NCBI GenBank assembly: GCA_028066355.1 | Contig: JALCBP010000002.1 | Coordinates: 78,627-142,626, forward strand | Source: UBA1268 sp002694955 | GTDB lineage: Bacteria; Planctomycetota; Planctomycetia; Pirellulales; UBA1268 | Direction of reading: 5' to 3' | Length of the DNA stretch: 64,000 bases | Shown: piece after piece, positions 55,608 to 63,675 of the stretch | Numbering within the stretch: the stretch's first letter is position 1 | How the letters are laid out: each line of letters begins with the position of its first letter | The notes under the pieces: generated by a model | Databases searched by the model: none | The model's input: the letters and a program-made list of their open reading frames with translations, nothing else | Told to the model about the DNA's origin: nothing | Translations under genes and position numbers: made by a program

Positions 55608-56246
55608 TTACCGATTACCAAAATATTTTCGGAGTGCATCGGCTGCGGCATCCCGACTCGATCCGTCTGGCTTGTTCGACTTGGGTAAATTCCCTGGTTT
55701 GCTACGGGATTTTAGAATCTCTTCAACGGCTTTCCCGTGAGCTGAAGAATCATCGTCTTCATCAACAACGCCCGCAGATGAAATCAACGTTGCTTCGGCT
55801 GCGTCCTTACCGCTTGCGTTACTGATACCATGCTCGATTGTGGAGTCGATATCGGATGCCTCGATCGATCGCGTTGTATCGTTCATGCCAACAGGATCAT
55901 CACCACCGAGCAACAACCTAGAAATATCTTCCTCAGTCTCCAGTTTTGGCTCGACAGCTATAGAAACCTTGAGCTCTAACGATCCAACACGAACAAGGTC
56001 ACCGTCAGCTAATTGCTTCGGCTCACTGATGCGGTGACCATTCACAAAGGTACCGTTTCTGCTACGGAGATCCTTTGCCCAAAGGACATCGTCCTTTTGA
56101 ATAATCGCGCAGTGCTTTCTACTGACCTCTTCACTAAGGGGCCGAAGATCACATTCCTCTGCACGACCAATAAGTAACTTGTCCCGTTTCATCGAAATCG
56201 CCCGTCCAGCACGCTTGCCGGAAGCGATCACTAATTTGGCGATCAT
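55608..56246 (-). CDS. FHA-domain protein
   Basis: 212 residues. The N-terminal ~95 form a forkhead-associated domain that binds phosphothreonine: LLIGRAEECDLRPLSEEVSRKHCAII, then DLRSRNGTFVNGHRI, with the conserved Arg, Ser and Asn residues. The rest is acidic, Ser/Asp-rich and probably disordered, ending in a basic DAAADALRKYFGNR. It suggests a Ser/Thr-kinase signalling link, but no kinase gene is near. Confidence 0.92.
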   Translation of the reverse strand: MIAKLVIASGKRAGRAISMKRDKLLIGRAEECDLRPLSEEVSRKHCAIIQKDDVLWAKDLRSRNGTFVNGHRISEPKQLADGDLVRVGSLELKVSIAVEPKLETEEDISRLLLGGDDPVGMNDTTRSIEASDIDSTIEHGISNASGKDAAEATLISSAGVVDEDDDSSAHGKAVEEILKSRSKPGNLPKSNKPDGSSRDAAADALRKYFGNR

Positions 56247-56422
56247 ATGCCCTAACTTGATAAAGACTCATGTTTCAATCCCCAAAACGAGTCAGAATGA
56301 TCGGGACAAAATAAAAACCATTGACACGTTTTCCTAACGCTATCAAGTTGCCTTACCAAAGTCCAGCGACGCCGAAACGCGACCCCCTGATTTGGTGGGT
56401 GCGAAGCTTGGGCTCGGCGTTC

Positions 56423-56456
56423 TATGAATCACCCCACAATATGAATCACCCCACAA
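56423..56456. repeat. 17-bp direct tandem repeat
   Basis: Two perfect, adjacent copies of TATGAATCACCCCACAA (56423-56439 and 56440-56456) directly follow the stop codon of the lipoate ligase gene on its downstream side. No T-tract or stem makes it a terminator. It may be a recent duplication. Confidence 0.9.
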
Positions 56457-57281
56457 TTAGCGTCTATGCAGCCACGCTTCACTTTCATAACGTTCAGTTC
56501 GGCTTGCAATATCGCGGTCTTCTTTTTCATACGACGAACCCGACTCAACAATCAATTCTCCATTCAGCCGATCCGCCACACGGTGCAGCCAACCGTCAAC
56601 AACATCATTGACTGAGCCCGAGCGTGCCTCAAGTACATCACCAAGCCCCATATGGCTCCCTTTACCTTGGACATTGGGATTTCTATGCAGGAGTAGACTG
56701 CCGTGCTGCAAAACAACCCCAGCGAGTCTTCGCTGTGCACTCCCGAGTATCTTATGGTTACCGTGCAACGAAGTGCCTGCCGTATCGTCTATAACAAGGT
56801 CTCCGAACGCCCGGCGGTTGAAGCAATAAAAACTCTGATCGCTTTCTCTGTTGGTTGCCTCCATCATACGAGCCCCTAGGTGACGTTCACAGAGTTCTTC
56901 TACAAGCGCACCGTGCACTGCGGCATACAGCTTCTCGGTTCCCCGGCTCCAGTCATGACAACCTGGAACCGCCAACCCATAGGTTAAGTCTGTGCCATGA
57001 ATAATTGCACCACCCCCACTGGGACGACGAACAACTGGTAAGTGAGCTACCTCTGGTGTTTCAAAGAAGTCACCAGAACGTTGAAAACTACCGAGTGATA
57101 GCGTGTGCGGATGCCACCCGTATAATCGCATCAGCACTTGGTTCGTTTCCTCGGCCTGACGAGCGAGTGCCTCGTCAGCTGCCATATTCCAGCCACCTGC
57201 TGCCGGAGGATCTCGCCAGACGTGGAGATCCATCCGCTGCTTATCATTCGGCGACGCCTTGCTGGAACCTGACAAATTCAT
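56457..57281 (-). CDS. Lipoate-protein ligase / octanoyltransferase (LplA/LipM family)
   Basis: 274 residues. The BPL/LplA catalytic fold shows VRRPSGGGAIIHGTDLTYGLAVP and the substrate lysine in NHKILGSAQRR. It attaches lipoyl or octanoyl groups to lysine of carrier proteins. It overlaps gcvH by four bases, so GcvH is the obvious target. Whether it uses free lipoate (LplA) or acyl-ACP (LipM) cannot be told from sequence. Confidence 0.88.
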   Translation of the reverse strand: MNLSGSSKASPNDKQRMDLHVWRDPPAAGGWNMAADEALARQAEETNQVLMRLYGWHPHTLSLGSFQRSGDFFETPEVAHLPVVRRPSGGGAIIHGTDLTYGLAVPGCHDWSRGTEKLYAAVHGALVEELCERHLGARMMEATNRESDQSFYCFNRRAFGDLVIDDTAGTSLHGNHKILGSAQRRLAGVVLQHGSLLLHRNPNVQGKGSHMGLGDVLEARSGSVNDVVDGWLHRVADRLNGELIVESGSSYEKEDRDIASRTERYESEAWLHRR

Positions 57282-57658
57282 CCTCCCCCAATGAGCTTGT
57301 CGTACGCTTCCTGATTCATTAATTCGTCGAGTTGCTCAACGGAATCAGGCTGGACACGAATTACCCAGCCACTTCCGTAGGGATCACTACCAAGCGTTTC
57401 GAGCTGACTCGGCAAATCGGTATTTGCCGCAACCACTTTTCCTGAAATTGGCGCATAAAGATCACTTACTGCTTTCACACTTTCGATCTCACCAAACGAC
57501 TCTCCTGCGGTGACAGTTGCACCGACATCGGGTAATTGCATGAAAACAAGATCTGTCAAAGCCTCCACGGCATACGCTGAGATTCCAACTGTGACCGAAC
57601 CATCATCTTCCAAGCGTGCCCATTCGTGTGATTTTGCGTAGCGACGAGACTTCTCCAT
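57278..57658 (-). CDS. gcvH: Glycine cleavage system H protein
   Basis: 126 residues opening MEKSRRYAKSHEWARLEDDG. The lipoyl-carrying Lys62 sits in FGEIESVKAVSDLYAPISG, which is diagnostic. It shuttles the aminomethyl group between the P, T and L proteins. It lies between gcvT (56 bp upstream) and the lipoate ligase (overlapping). Confidence 0.97.
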   Translation of the reverse strand: MEKSRRYAKSHEWARLEDDGSVTVGISAYAVEALTDLVFMQLPDVGATVTAGESFGEIESVKAVSDLYAPISGKVVAANTDLPSQLETLGSDPYGSGWVIRVQPDSVEQLDELMNQEAYDKLIGGG

Positions 57659-57714
57659 GACATTTCTCCAAAAGGTATTCTTGAATACGACAGATCAGGA
57701 TCCAATATGTTGTG

Positions 57715-58899
57715 TCAATCGTGGCGGGGACGACGATAAAATGGAAGGGAAACGATTTTTACCGGCAGTCGAACTCCTCGTACGAGAACTTCGAGTTTAC
57801 ATTCTTGCCCAACAACCGCTTGATCAACCAGAGCCAGGGCGATTCCTCGCTCACATGTTGGTGAAAAACTCCCACTCGTGATTTCTCCACAAACTGTGTC
57901 AGTTCCGTTCTGGATTTCCATGACGTGATCACCACCTCGAGCTGCCCGACGTGACTCGAATACCAGACCGACGCGACGACAATCACTTGCATCACGTCGC
58001 GTTCGGAGTTCCTCAGCTCCTGGGAAATCTCGACCATCTAGATTCACTGCAAATCCAAGACCCGCCGAAAAAGGGTCTGTTTTTTCGCATAGTTCATGGC
58101 CATAAAGCGGCATGGCAGCTTCAAGCCGTAGAGTATCACGACTGCCAAGCCCACAAGGAACAGCACCGCCTTTTTGAACCAACCCTTCCCACAAACCCTG
58201 AGATTGAGAAGCGTTCAGAATAATTTCAACTCCGTCTTCACCTGTGTAGCCGGTTCGACTCACAACTACTGGTTCTCCGCTGACCTGAGTCTCCAGGACA
58301 CCATAATTTGGTAGAGCCGCCAGCTCTTGAAGTATTTTTTCTCCAAAGACACTTCCCAAAGGCCCTTCAAAAACATGTTCCGTCTTATGCCCGAATACTC
58401 GTGGACCCTGCACAGCAATCATTGCAGACTCAACTGTCGTATCCTTCATCGTCACGCCTTCTGATGGCAACCGGGCCTCCAGCCAGCGAACAACACGCTG
58501 CCGATTGCTGGCATTCACGACAAGAATAAAACGCTGGGACCCGTCCATGTGATCCGCAAGCCGAGTCACAAGGGCATCGTCGAGAATGACAGGGGCTCCA
58601 TCCAGATCGACAGAGTCATCTGTAGCTGCTACGCCTGTAATTAAGGTGTACCGTGCACGGCCTACCGGCAGGTCGCTCACCTGCCGCGTCAACATAGACT
58701 CGAGCCATTCGACCGCCTTATTCCCCTCTATTGCAACTCGTCCCATATGCGACACGTCGAAAATACCTGCATTTTCTCGAGTGGCAAGATGCTCAGAAAC
58801 AATGGAGGAATACTGGACGGGCATGAACCAGCCAGCAAAATCAACCATACGTCCGCCATTCTTTTCATGCCATTCGGCCAAAGGTGTTCGCTGCGGCAT
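57715..58899 (-). CDS. gcvT: Glycine cleavage system T protein (aminomethyltransferase)
   Basis: Transfers the methylene group from H protein to tetrahydrofolate and releases ammonia. The 394 residues include RTPLAEWHEKNGGRMVDFAGWFMPVQY, FDVSHMGRVAIEG and SRTGYTGEDGVEIIL for folate binding, and the C-terminal beta domain (ITSGSFSPTCERGIALALV). First gene of the visible gcvT-gcvH-lipoate ligase group. gcvP genes are absent from the window. Confidence 0.95.
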   Translation of the reverse strand: MPQRTPLAEWHEKNGGRMVDFAGWFMPVQYSSIVSEHLATRENAGIFDVSHMGRVAIEGNKAVEWLESMLTRQVSDLPVGRARYTLITGVAATDDSVDLDGAPVILDDALVTRLADHMDGSQRFILVVNASNRQRVVRWLEARLPSEGVTMKDTTVESAMIAVQGPRVFGHKTEHVFEGPLGSVFGEKILQELAALPNYGVLETQVSGEPVVVSRTGYTGEDGVEIILNASQSQGLWEGLVQKGGAVPCGLGSRDTLRLEAAMPLYGHELCEKTDPFSAGLGFAVNLDGRDFPGAEELRTRRDASDCRRVGLVFESRRAARGGDHVMEIQNGTDTVCGEITSGSFSPTCERGIALALVDQAVVGQECKLEVLVRGVRLPVKIVSLPFYRRPRHD

Positions 58900-59000
58900 C
58901 TATTTCATGATTCCTTCTGGATACGAGACGAAGACGCGAATCAAAGGCATAACCCTATTTTGTTCAATGATTGTACGAGTTCTTGCAGAAGCAACCAGCC

Positions 59001-61127
59001 TTACCTGCTTTTATCCCGCTTTGATTTCTTTTGCTTCACTCTCCGACCGGTTGCTTTTTTTTGTTTCCTCGATTTCGGTTCTTTGTCAGTTGGCGTTTTT
59101 TTTCGCGTCTCATTCTGCCGGCTACTTTTTTGCCGACTGCGGGCATGGCTCCGCCGTGATGATGAGAGACGACGACTGCTTTGCTTCCTTCTTGAACCAC
59201 TTCTTGCCGATGCTGGAGTGAAAAGAAGTTGCCGCTTCACGAGATCAACTTCGCGCACGCATACACGAATTGGATCACCCAATCGAAATATATTTCCCGG
59301 CCGATGCCCACTGAGAGTATGTGCCGACCGATCGAACCGATAGTGATCGATCGGTAAATCCTCTGTCTCTATCAACCCTTCAGCTGGCAACTGGATACCT
59401 TGAACGAAGATACCAAATCGCGCAACCCCTGTTACAACACCCTCAAGTTCCATTCCTACACGACTGCTTAAAAAATTCAGCAACTTGAGCTTTATCAATT
59501 CACGCTCTGCGGCCTCAGCCCGTCGCTCAAGTTCCGAACATTGCTCTCCAAGTTGTTCAAGATGATCACCAGGAGGTTTCTTACCTGCCTCTAGACAATC
59601 CAGTGCTCGATGGATTGTTAAATCCGGATACCGACGGATAGGAGATGTAAAATGACAATAACAATCACTGGCCAACGCATAGTGCCCTTCGTCCAAAGGC
59701 GCATACATTGCCCGCGACAGGCTCCGTAACACCGCGTAGTGAACTGCATGCTCTTCAGGCTTGTGACGGGCAAGCCCAAGCAATCGTTGCAGTTCAAAGC
59801 GGCTTTCAAGTGACTCGACATCGAAACCAAGCTCGAGCACAAATTCCGTAAGCTGCCGAAGCTTTCTCAGGTCAGGTGACGGATGAATTCTGCGCAGGAA
59901 TTTTCCTTTTGTGGCAGCAATCTTCTTGGCTACAGCCTCATTCGCCGCAAGCATGAATTCTTCAACAATCTGGTGGCTCTCTGTGTTCTCAACAACATGA
60001 GCGCCGGCAACTCGACCCGATCGATCAAGATCTATTTTCACTTCCGGCATGTTGAGTTCGAGCGCGCCCCGCGTCAGTCGCCGATCTCGTAAGATAGCGG
60101 CAAGTTGCTGCATTCTGCCGAGAAGTTCCCGGACAGGCGCTGTCATTGCGATGTCTTTTGTCTTTGGATCCGCGATAAAAACATCAACTTCTTCATACGT
60201 AAAACGTCGACAACTCTTGATAACCGTTCGCTCAACTTCAGTATGAATCGGAGCCCCGTCTTCTGTGAATTCAATCCAACACGTTCGCGCGAGCCGAAGT
60301 CGGTCCGGCTGAAGGCTTGCAAGATTATTCGAAACAATCTCGGGCAACATTGGGATAACCTGATCAGGCAGATAAACACTCGTACCGCGGGCGAGAGCTT
60401 CTTGATCAATGGCTGAACCTTTTGGCACAAAATGAGCAACATCCGCAATGTGAACGCCGAGCAACCAGTGCCCTCTATCCAAACGCGTGAGTGAGATCGC
60501 ATCATCAAAATCACGAGCATCTTTGGGGTCAATCGTGACGACTACTTCGTCACTAAGATCCTTACGGCCGGGTGGAATAGATGAAGAAAAGTTTTCAGCC
60601 TGTTTTCGTGCGTCTTCTAAAACACTTTCAGGGAAGGGCCCCGGTAGACCAAACTCAGCTACAACAGTCCGGGTATCCACCCCTGGAGCATCGGAAGCCC
60701 CAAGAGCCTCAATAATTACACCCTCACCATCCTGTAGAGGACTTGGAAAACGTATGAGCTCAACAATTACTTTGTCATCATCACTCACGCCTTTCGCACT
60801 TGGATCTCCAACCCAGATAGGTCGCGGGAACTGCGTGCCATCGAGTTGGACCCAATGTTCTCCGGCTGATTGAAACACCGTGCCGACGAAACGCGTGGTC
60901 CGCCTTTCAATTACTTCAACGATCTCGCCACAAAGCCCTGGCCTTCCAACATGCCGTTCTTTCGTAATTTTTACGCGAACCGTATCGCCATCAGCCGCAT
61001 CTGCAGAGGCTACCAAGGGAATTCGGATATCAGCATCTCGATCAGTTGGCTGCGCACCTTCGGGCCGTACAAAGCCATATCCCTGCCTGGTGCGACTAAA
61101 CCGTCCAACCACAAACGTCCTGGCCAT
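59001..61127 (-). CDS. rnr: Ribonuclease R / RNase II family exoribonuclease
   Basis: Processive 3'-to-5' degradation of structured RNA. The 708 residues start with an OB/cold-shock-like domain (RQGYGFVRPEG). The RNB catalytic domain has the metal-binding Asp cluster Asp200, 206, 208 and 209 in IDPKDARDFDDAISL, and HFTSPIRRYPDLTIHRALD. A C-terminal S1 domain follows (LEGVVTGVARFGIFVQG). The last ~65 residues are almost all Arg/Lys/Ser/Gln, an RNA-binding-like tail. ATG at 61127. Confidence 0.94.
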   Translation of the reverse strand: MARTFVVGRFSRTRQGYGFVRPEGAQPTDRDADIRIPLVASADAADGDTVRVKITKERHVGRPGLCGEIVEVIERRTTRFVGTVFQSAGEHWVQLDGTQFPRPIWVGDPSAKGVSDDDKVIVELIRFPSPLQDGEGVIIEALGASDAPGVDTRTVVAEFGLPGPFPESVLEDARKQAENFSSSIPPGRKDLSDEVVVTIDPKDARDFDDAISLTRLDRGHWLLGVHIADVAHFVPKGSAIDQEALARGTSVYLPDQVIPMLPEIVSNNLASLQPDRLRLARTCWIEFTEDGAPIHTEVERTVIKSCRRFTYEEVDVFIADPKTKDIAMTAPVRELLGRMQQLAAILRDRRLTRGALELNMPEVKIDLDRSGRVAGAHVVENTESHQIVEEFMLAANEAVAKKIAATKGKFLRRIHPSPDLRKLRQLTEFVLELGFDVESLESRFELQRLLGLARHKPEEHAVHYAVLRSLSRAMYAPLDEGHYALASDCYCHFTSPIRRYPDLTIHRALDCLEAGKKPPGDHLEQLGEQCSELERRAEAAERELIKLKLLNFLSSRVGMELEGVVTGVARFGIFVQGIQLPAEGLIETEDLPIDHYRFDRSAHTLSGHRPGNIFRLGDPIRVCVREVDLVKRQLLFTPASARSGSRRKQSSRRLSSSRRSHARSRQKSSRQNETRKKTPTDKEPKSRKQKKATGRRVKQKKSKRDKSR

Positions 61128-61541
61128 ATGTGTTTTCTAGTAGATGTATGCATCGCAGGACGACGTTACGCTACTTGATTCCGGGAGAGAAAACCCAATT
61201 CATAATGCAGCGAACAGCCTTAAATCCGAAGAATCATAGAATACCCGACGCTCTGCAGTGGTGTAAATGATTCATTTGTTCCAAGAAACGGGAACAGAAT
61301 CGGGAAGAGTTGGAAACAAAGGAACGCAACCGGCCTTGGTGGTTGGCAATGATCAGCATAGGCTGCTGGTCCTGTTGAGAGAGGAACGGTACACCGCTTC
61401 CATTCATGGCCAGTTGGCAGGGACCATTCCCGATGCAGTTTCTGTCTAGTTCGTACCCCACAACTGCTGCTTGAACTTCACATCTACCCAAACGCAGAAT
61501 GTCTACCTTTAACTAGACGTAGTCTTTGCAAGAAAAACATC
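61128..61541. other. Gene-poor junction between rnr and the SprT-like gene
   Basis: About 410 bases with no gene that I can support. A 60-codon plus-strand frame at 61267-61449 and an overlapping minus-strand frame show no motif or ribosome site. No tRNA is visible at the junction. It marks the change from conserved housekeeping genes to poorly conserved small genes. Confidence 0.4.
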
Positions 61542-62201
61542 ATGCGGCGAAGAATGACGGCAAAGGACATGCGAATGATGTGCGGTTGGCAGATCGGCCA
61601 GGAAGGTGAAGAAGTTGCAGACCTTTGGGCTGCATTCAATACGTTGGCTTGGGATGGAAAGCTAAAGCCTGCCCCAATCCTGTTTCCTAAAACGCTTCCT
61701 TACGGGGCGGCAGTGGGTATGGCTCATTACGCAGACGATGGGCGTGACAGTATTGAACTAAAAGCCAACATGTCCCGCCAGGAAAAGGCCGATACCTTGC
61801 TTCATGAAATGATTCATCAATATTTGTTTCAAACAAATCAGAACCCCAAACATCAGGGAATGCCGTGGTGCAACGAACTTATACGACTGACCAGGCTATT
61901 TTGGGGAAAGGAAATCTGGGCTGCACCCTCTAAAGTGGCCAAACAGGTTCAAGGCAGCAAAGACGGAAAGCAAATCCGCAAGAGTGTCCGTATTCAACCC
62001 GAATCGCCTACCGGCATTCCTTCAGCATCAATGGCTGACATTGCCTGTTGGCCCGACTCTTTTGGGCTGCATGTTCCCGTTGATGCAATCCTCGATGGCT
62101 CTTTCAAAACACATACACAAAAAAAGGTGATCAAAAAGAAAGCCACACCAGCCAAGAAGCGTGTGCGGCAGATAACCAAACCAAAGACAAAACGCCGCTA
62201 G
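61542..62201 (+). CDS. SprT-like zinc metallopeptidase domain protein
   Basis: 219 residues. The zinc motif is HEMIHQY (His88, Glu89, His92), and a third ligand candidate is in NPKHQGMPW (His104), matching the SprT HExxH...HG pattern. The fold region covers residues ~20-135. The C-terminal ~30 residues are Lys/Arg-rich (KKATPAKKRVRQITKPKTKRR), suggestive of DNA or RNA contact. Eukaryotic relatives (SPRTN) cleave DNA-protein crosslinks; bacterial roles are mostly unknown. Several in-frame ATG codons near the start leave the N-terminus uncertain. A hairpin terminator lies about 160 bases downstream. Confidence 0.82.
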   Translation: MRRRMTAKDMRMMCGWQIGQEGEEVADLWAAFNTLAWDGKLKPAPILFPKTLPYGAAVGMAHYADDGRDSIELKANMSRQEKADTLLHEMIHQYLFQTNQNPKHQGMPWCNELIRLTRLFWGKEIWAAPSKVAKQVQGSKDGKQIRKSVRIQPESPTGIPSASMADIACWPDSFGLHVPVDAILDGSFKTHTQKKVIKKKATPAKKRVRQITKPKTKRR

Positions 62202-62357
62202 CCTGTATTTTCTTTAGTGCCGATTCTGGCCTATTCTTCTGCTCTGCCCGCAACCAATCAGCAACAGATGTTGGTTTTCTGCGTGCGCGATCTGGCTAAC
62301 CATGCAGCATCTTGAACGAGGCTCATTTGTGTTCGTACTAATTCATACGCAACCTCC

Positions 62358-62402
62358 GCCCGTCAGCAGGTTTCATGGTTCTCCTGCTGGCGGGCTTTCT
62401 TA
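62358..62402 (+). terminator. Rho-independent terminator
   Basis: A 13-bp stem (62358-62370 with 62383-62395, one G:T-type pair) with a 12-base loop is followed by TTTCTT. It lies downstream of the SprT-like gene and upstream of the minus-strand small gene, so it may also stop leftward transcripts. Confidence 0.82.
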
Positions 62403-62413
62403 TGCGTCGGGCC

Positions 62414-62662
62414 TCAGTGAGCAGCAATTTTAAAAACAGCGTCTATGGACTCTATAACTCGGCTTATAGACATCTCATTCGAAGTATTGTCCGAAATAGA
62501 GTCCGCCAGTTCTGACACCAACTGCCGCAACTTATATTTTTCAATTTCGGTAAGCGGGTTTTGGGACAGGTTGATTACGGCGAGTCCAAGTACCGTGCAC
62601 GTTGAGATCAGAGTCGCTTTGATCAGCTGGCCTCCTGTGCTTAGAAAAAATACCACTCCCAC
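62414..62662 (-). CDS. Possible small membrane protein
   Basis: 82 residues if translated from GTG 62662. One hydrophobic helix (ATLISTCTVLGLAVINLS) is followed by a charged helical part (PLTEIEKYKLRQLVSELADSI). The start falls inside a hairpin-plus-T-tract that looks like a terminator, which makes this start doubtful. An AGGAGG about 12 codons later might serve a non-ATG start (CTG) instead. Real but of uncertain length, or spurious; family not recognised. Confidence 0.42.
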   Translation of the reverse strand: MGVVFFLSTGGQLIKATLISTCTVLGLAVINLSQNPLTEIEKYKLRQLVSELADSISDNTSNEMSISRVIESIDAVFKIAAH

Positions 62663-62692
62663 CTCAACGGGATCGGATCGAGGTGAGAGTGG
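62645..62692 (-). terminator. Terminator-like hairpin over the start of the small minus-strand gene
   Basis: Read leftward, a 13-bp stem with one mismatch (62680-62692 with 62653-62665, 14-base loop) is followed by TATTTTTTC. The form is of an intrinsic terminator or attenuator. No gene upstream of it on the minus strand is supported, so it may end an unannotated small RNA or control the following gene. Confidence 0.65.
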
Positions 62693-62820
62693 CTCTCAAA
62701 GGGGTACCAAGAGAGCCTATTCATTCAAGTTAGAGGAGAATGAAGACGAAGTTAGAAGTTGGTTATAGCCTGATTAGGTTTTTATTAAGCCGACGCCAAT
62801 CCCACTGATAAACTGCATCC

Positions 62821-62973
62821 ATGGAAGACGATCCACCAGAAGACGATGAGTACTTTGATTCGTACAAGAAGCCAAGTTTTTCTGCGCTGACGACTTTTTC
62901 GCTCTTTGCCTGCCTGATTGTCATGGTGATCATTGCAGGCTTTCTTCTCTGCATGTTTTTTGGGTACGTTTAA
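62821..62973 (+). CDS. Very small one-helix membrane protein
   Basis: 50 residues: an acidic start MEDDPPEDDEYFDSYKKPSF, then a single hydrophobic helix (FSLFACLIVMVIIAGFLLCMFFG). The ordered charge/hydrophobic layout is typical of small single-pass proteins. No clear ribosome site. It is three bases short of the next in-frame-unrelated open frame and upstream of the lipoprotein gene. Confidence 0.55.
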   Translation: MEDDPPEDDEYFDSYKKPSFSALTTFSLFACLIVMVIIAGFLLCMFFGYV

Positions 62974-63081
62974 CCCATGCAAGACACCCTAGAGAAAGAA
63001 GAAAAGATTTTCTTAGACATGCTGGCTTACAGACATACTGGACAACTCACTCACTACGCTACCAGATATGCATGTGGACAA

Positions 63082-63447
63082 ATGATAAGATCTTTAATGA
63101 TTGGGGTGTTGGTTCTCTTTGCTGTGGGTGGGTGTTCGCATAAGGTGACTGTTGAAGACTTAGAAGGCTTCGAAATCGCAGTGAGCACACAGGACGATGT
63201 TCTACGAAAGGTCGGAGAGCCCAACAAAAAGCTAGATGCTGGTGAATTTATTGTGTACGCATACAGAATTGATGGGGAAGAATATGTTCTGAATTTCGTG
63301 AATACACCTGACGGTTACAGATTTCTTAAGACCTCTAAGCTCACGGATGAATTCAGGAACTTTTTAAAAGACAAGTATGAGAATCTCACTGAAGAACCTT
63401 TCCCACTTGCTTGGCAATCAGTAAATAAAAAGGGTGGCAACGAATAA
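63082..63447 (+). CDS. Putative lipoprotein with a BamE/SmpA-like pattern
   Basis: 121 residues from ATG 63082, chosen because a lipoprotein signal begins there (MIRSLMIGVLVLFAVGGC, lipobox VGGC). An upstream ATG at 62977 would add 35 residues. The mature part STQDDVLRKVGEPNKKLDAGEFIVYAYRIDGEEYVLNF follows the 'threshold-of-G.P' pattern of SmpA/OmlA-type small envelope proteins. That resemblance is weak and from reading only. No strong ribosome site. Confidence 0.65.
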   Translation: MIRSLMIGVLVLFAVGGCSHKVTVEDLEGFEIAVSTQDDVLRKVGEPNKKLDAGEFIVYAYRIDGEEYVLNFVNTPDGYRFLKTSKLTDEFRNFLKDKYENLTEEPFPLAWQSVNKKGGNE

Positions 63448-63455
63448 GCGTTGCC
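63436..63455 (+). terminator. Weak hairpin at the lipoprotein stop codon
   Basis: A perfect 7-bp stem GGCAACG/CGTTGCC (63436-63442 and 63449-63455) spans the stop codon of the lipoprotein gene. There is no T-tract directly after it; a TTTTTT run comes about 28 bases later. It could be a poor terminator or a translation-end structure. Confidence 0.35.
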
Positions 63456-63618
63456 GCTAGCCATCTAATCAACGGCAGTGGTGTTTTTTGTCTTGTTTAC
63501 CGGCTGAATTTTTATTCCAGTGATGCCTTTGGCGAGTCATGCCAAAGCGTCTTCGTTGGAACAGCACGCACTTTTCCGTTCGTCTACGGTGAAAGCAACA
63601 GTAAAAAACCGGGAAATC

Positions 63619-63663
63619 CAGTTTCTTGATTTCCAGTCTCTTGATTTCTAGATCGCTTGATCA
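63619..63663 (+). repeat. Three tandem ~15-bp iteron-like repeats
   Basis: CAGTTTCTTGATTTC (63619-63633) is followed directly by CAGTCTCTTGATTTC (63634-63648, one change) and a decayed third copy TAGATCGCTTGATCA (63649-63663). They lie 12 bases upstream of the next gene's ATG and could be binding sites for a regulator or initiator. Confidence 0.7.
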
Positions 63664-63675
63664 AAAGATTCCATT

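Noticed and set aside
61267..61449. 60-codon plus-strand frame between rnr and the SprT-like gene
   Set aside because: No ribosome site, no motif, and a competing minus-strand frame of similar quality; not enough to call.
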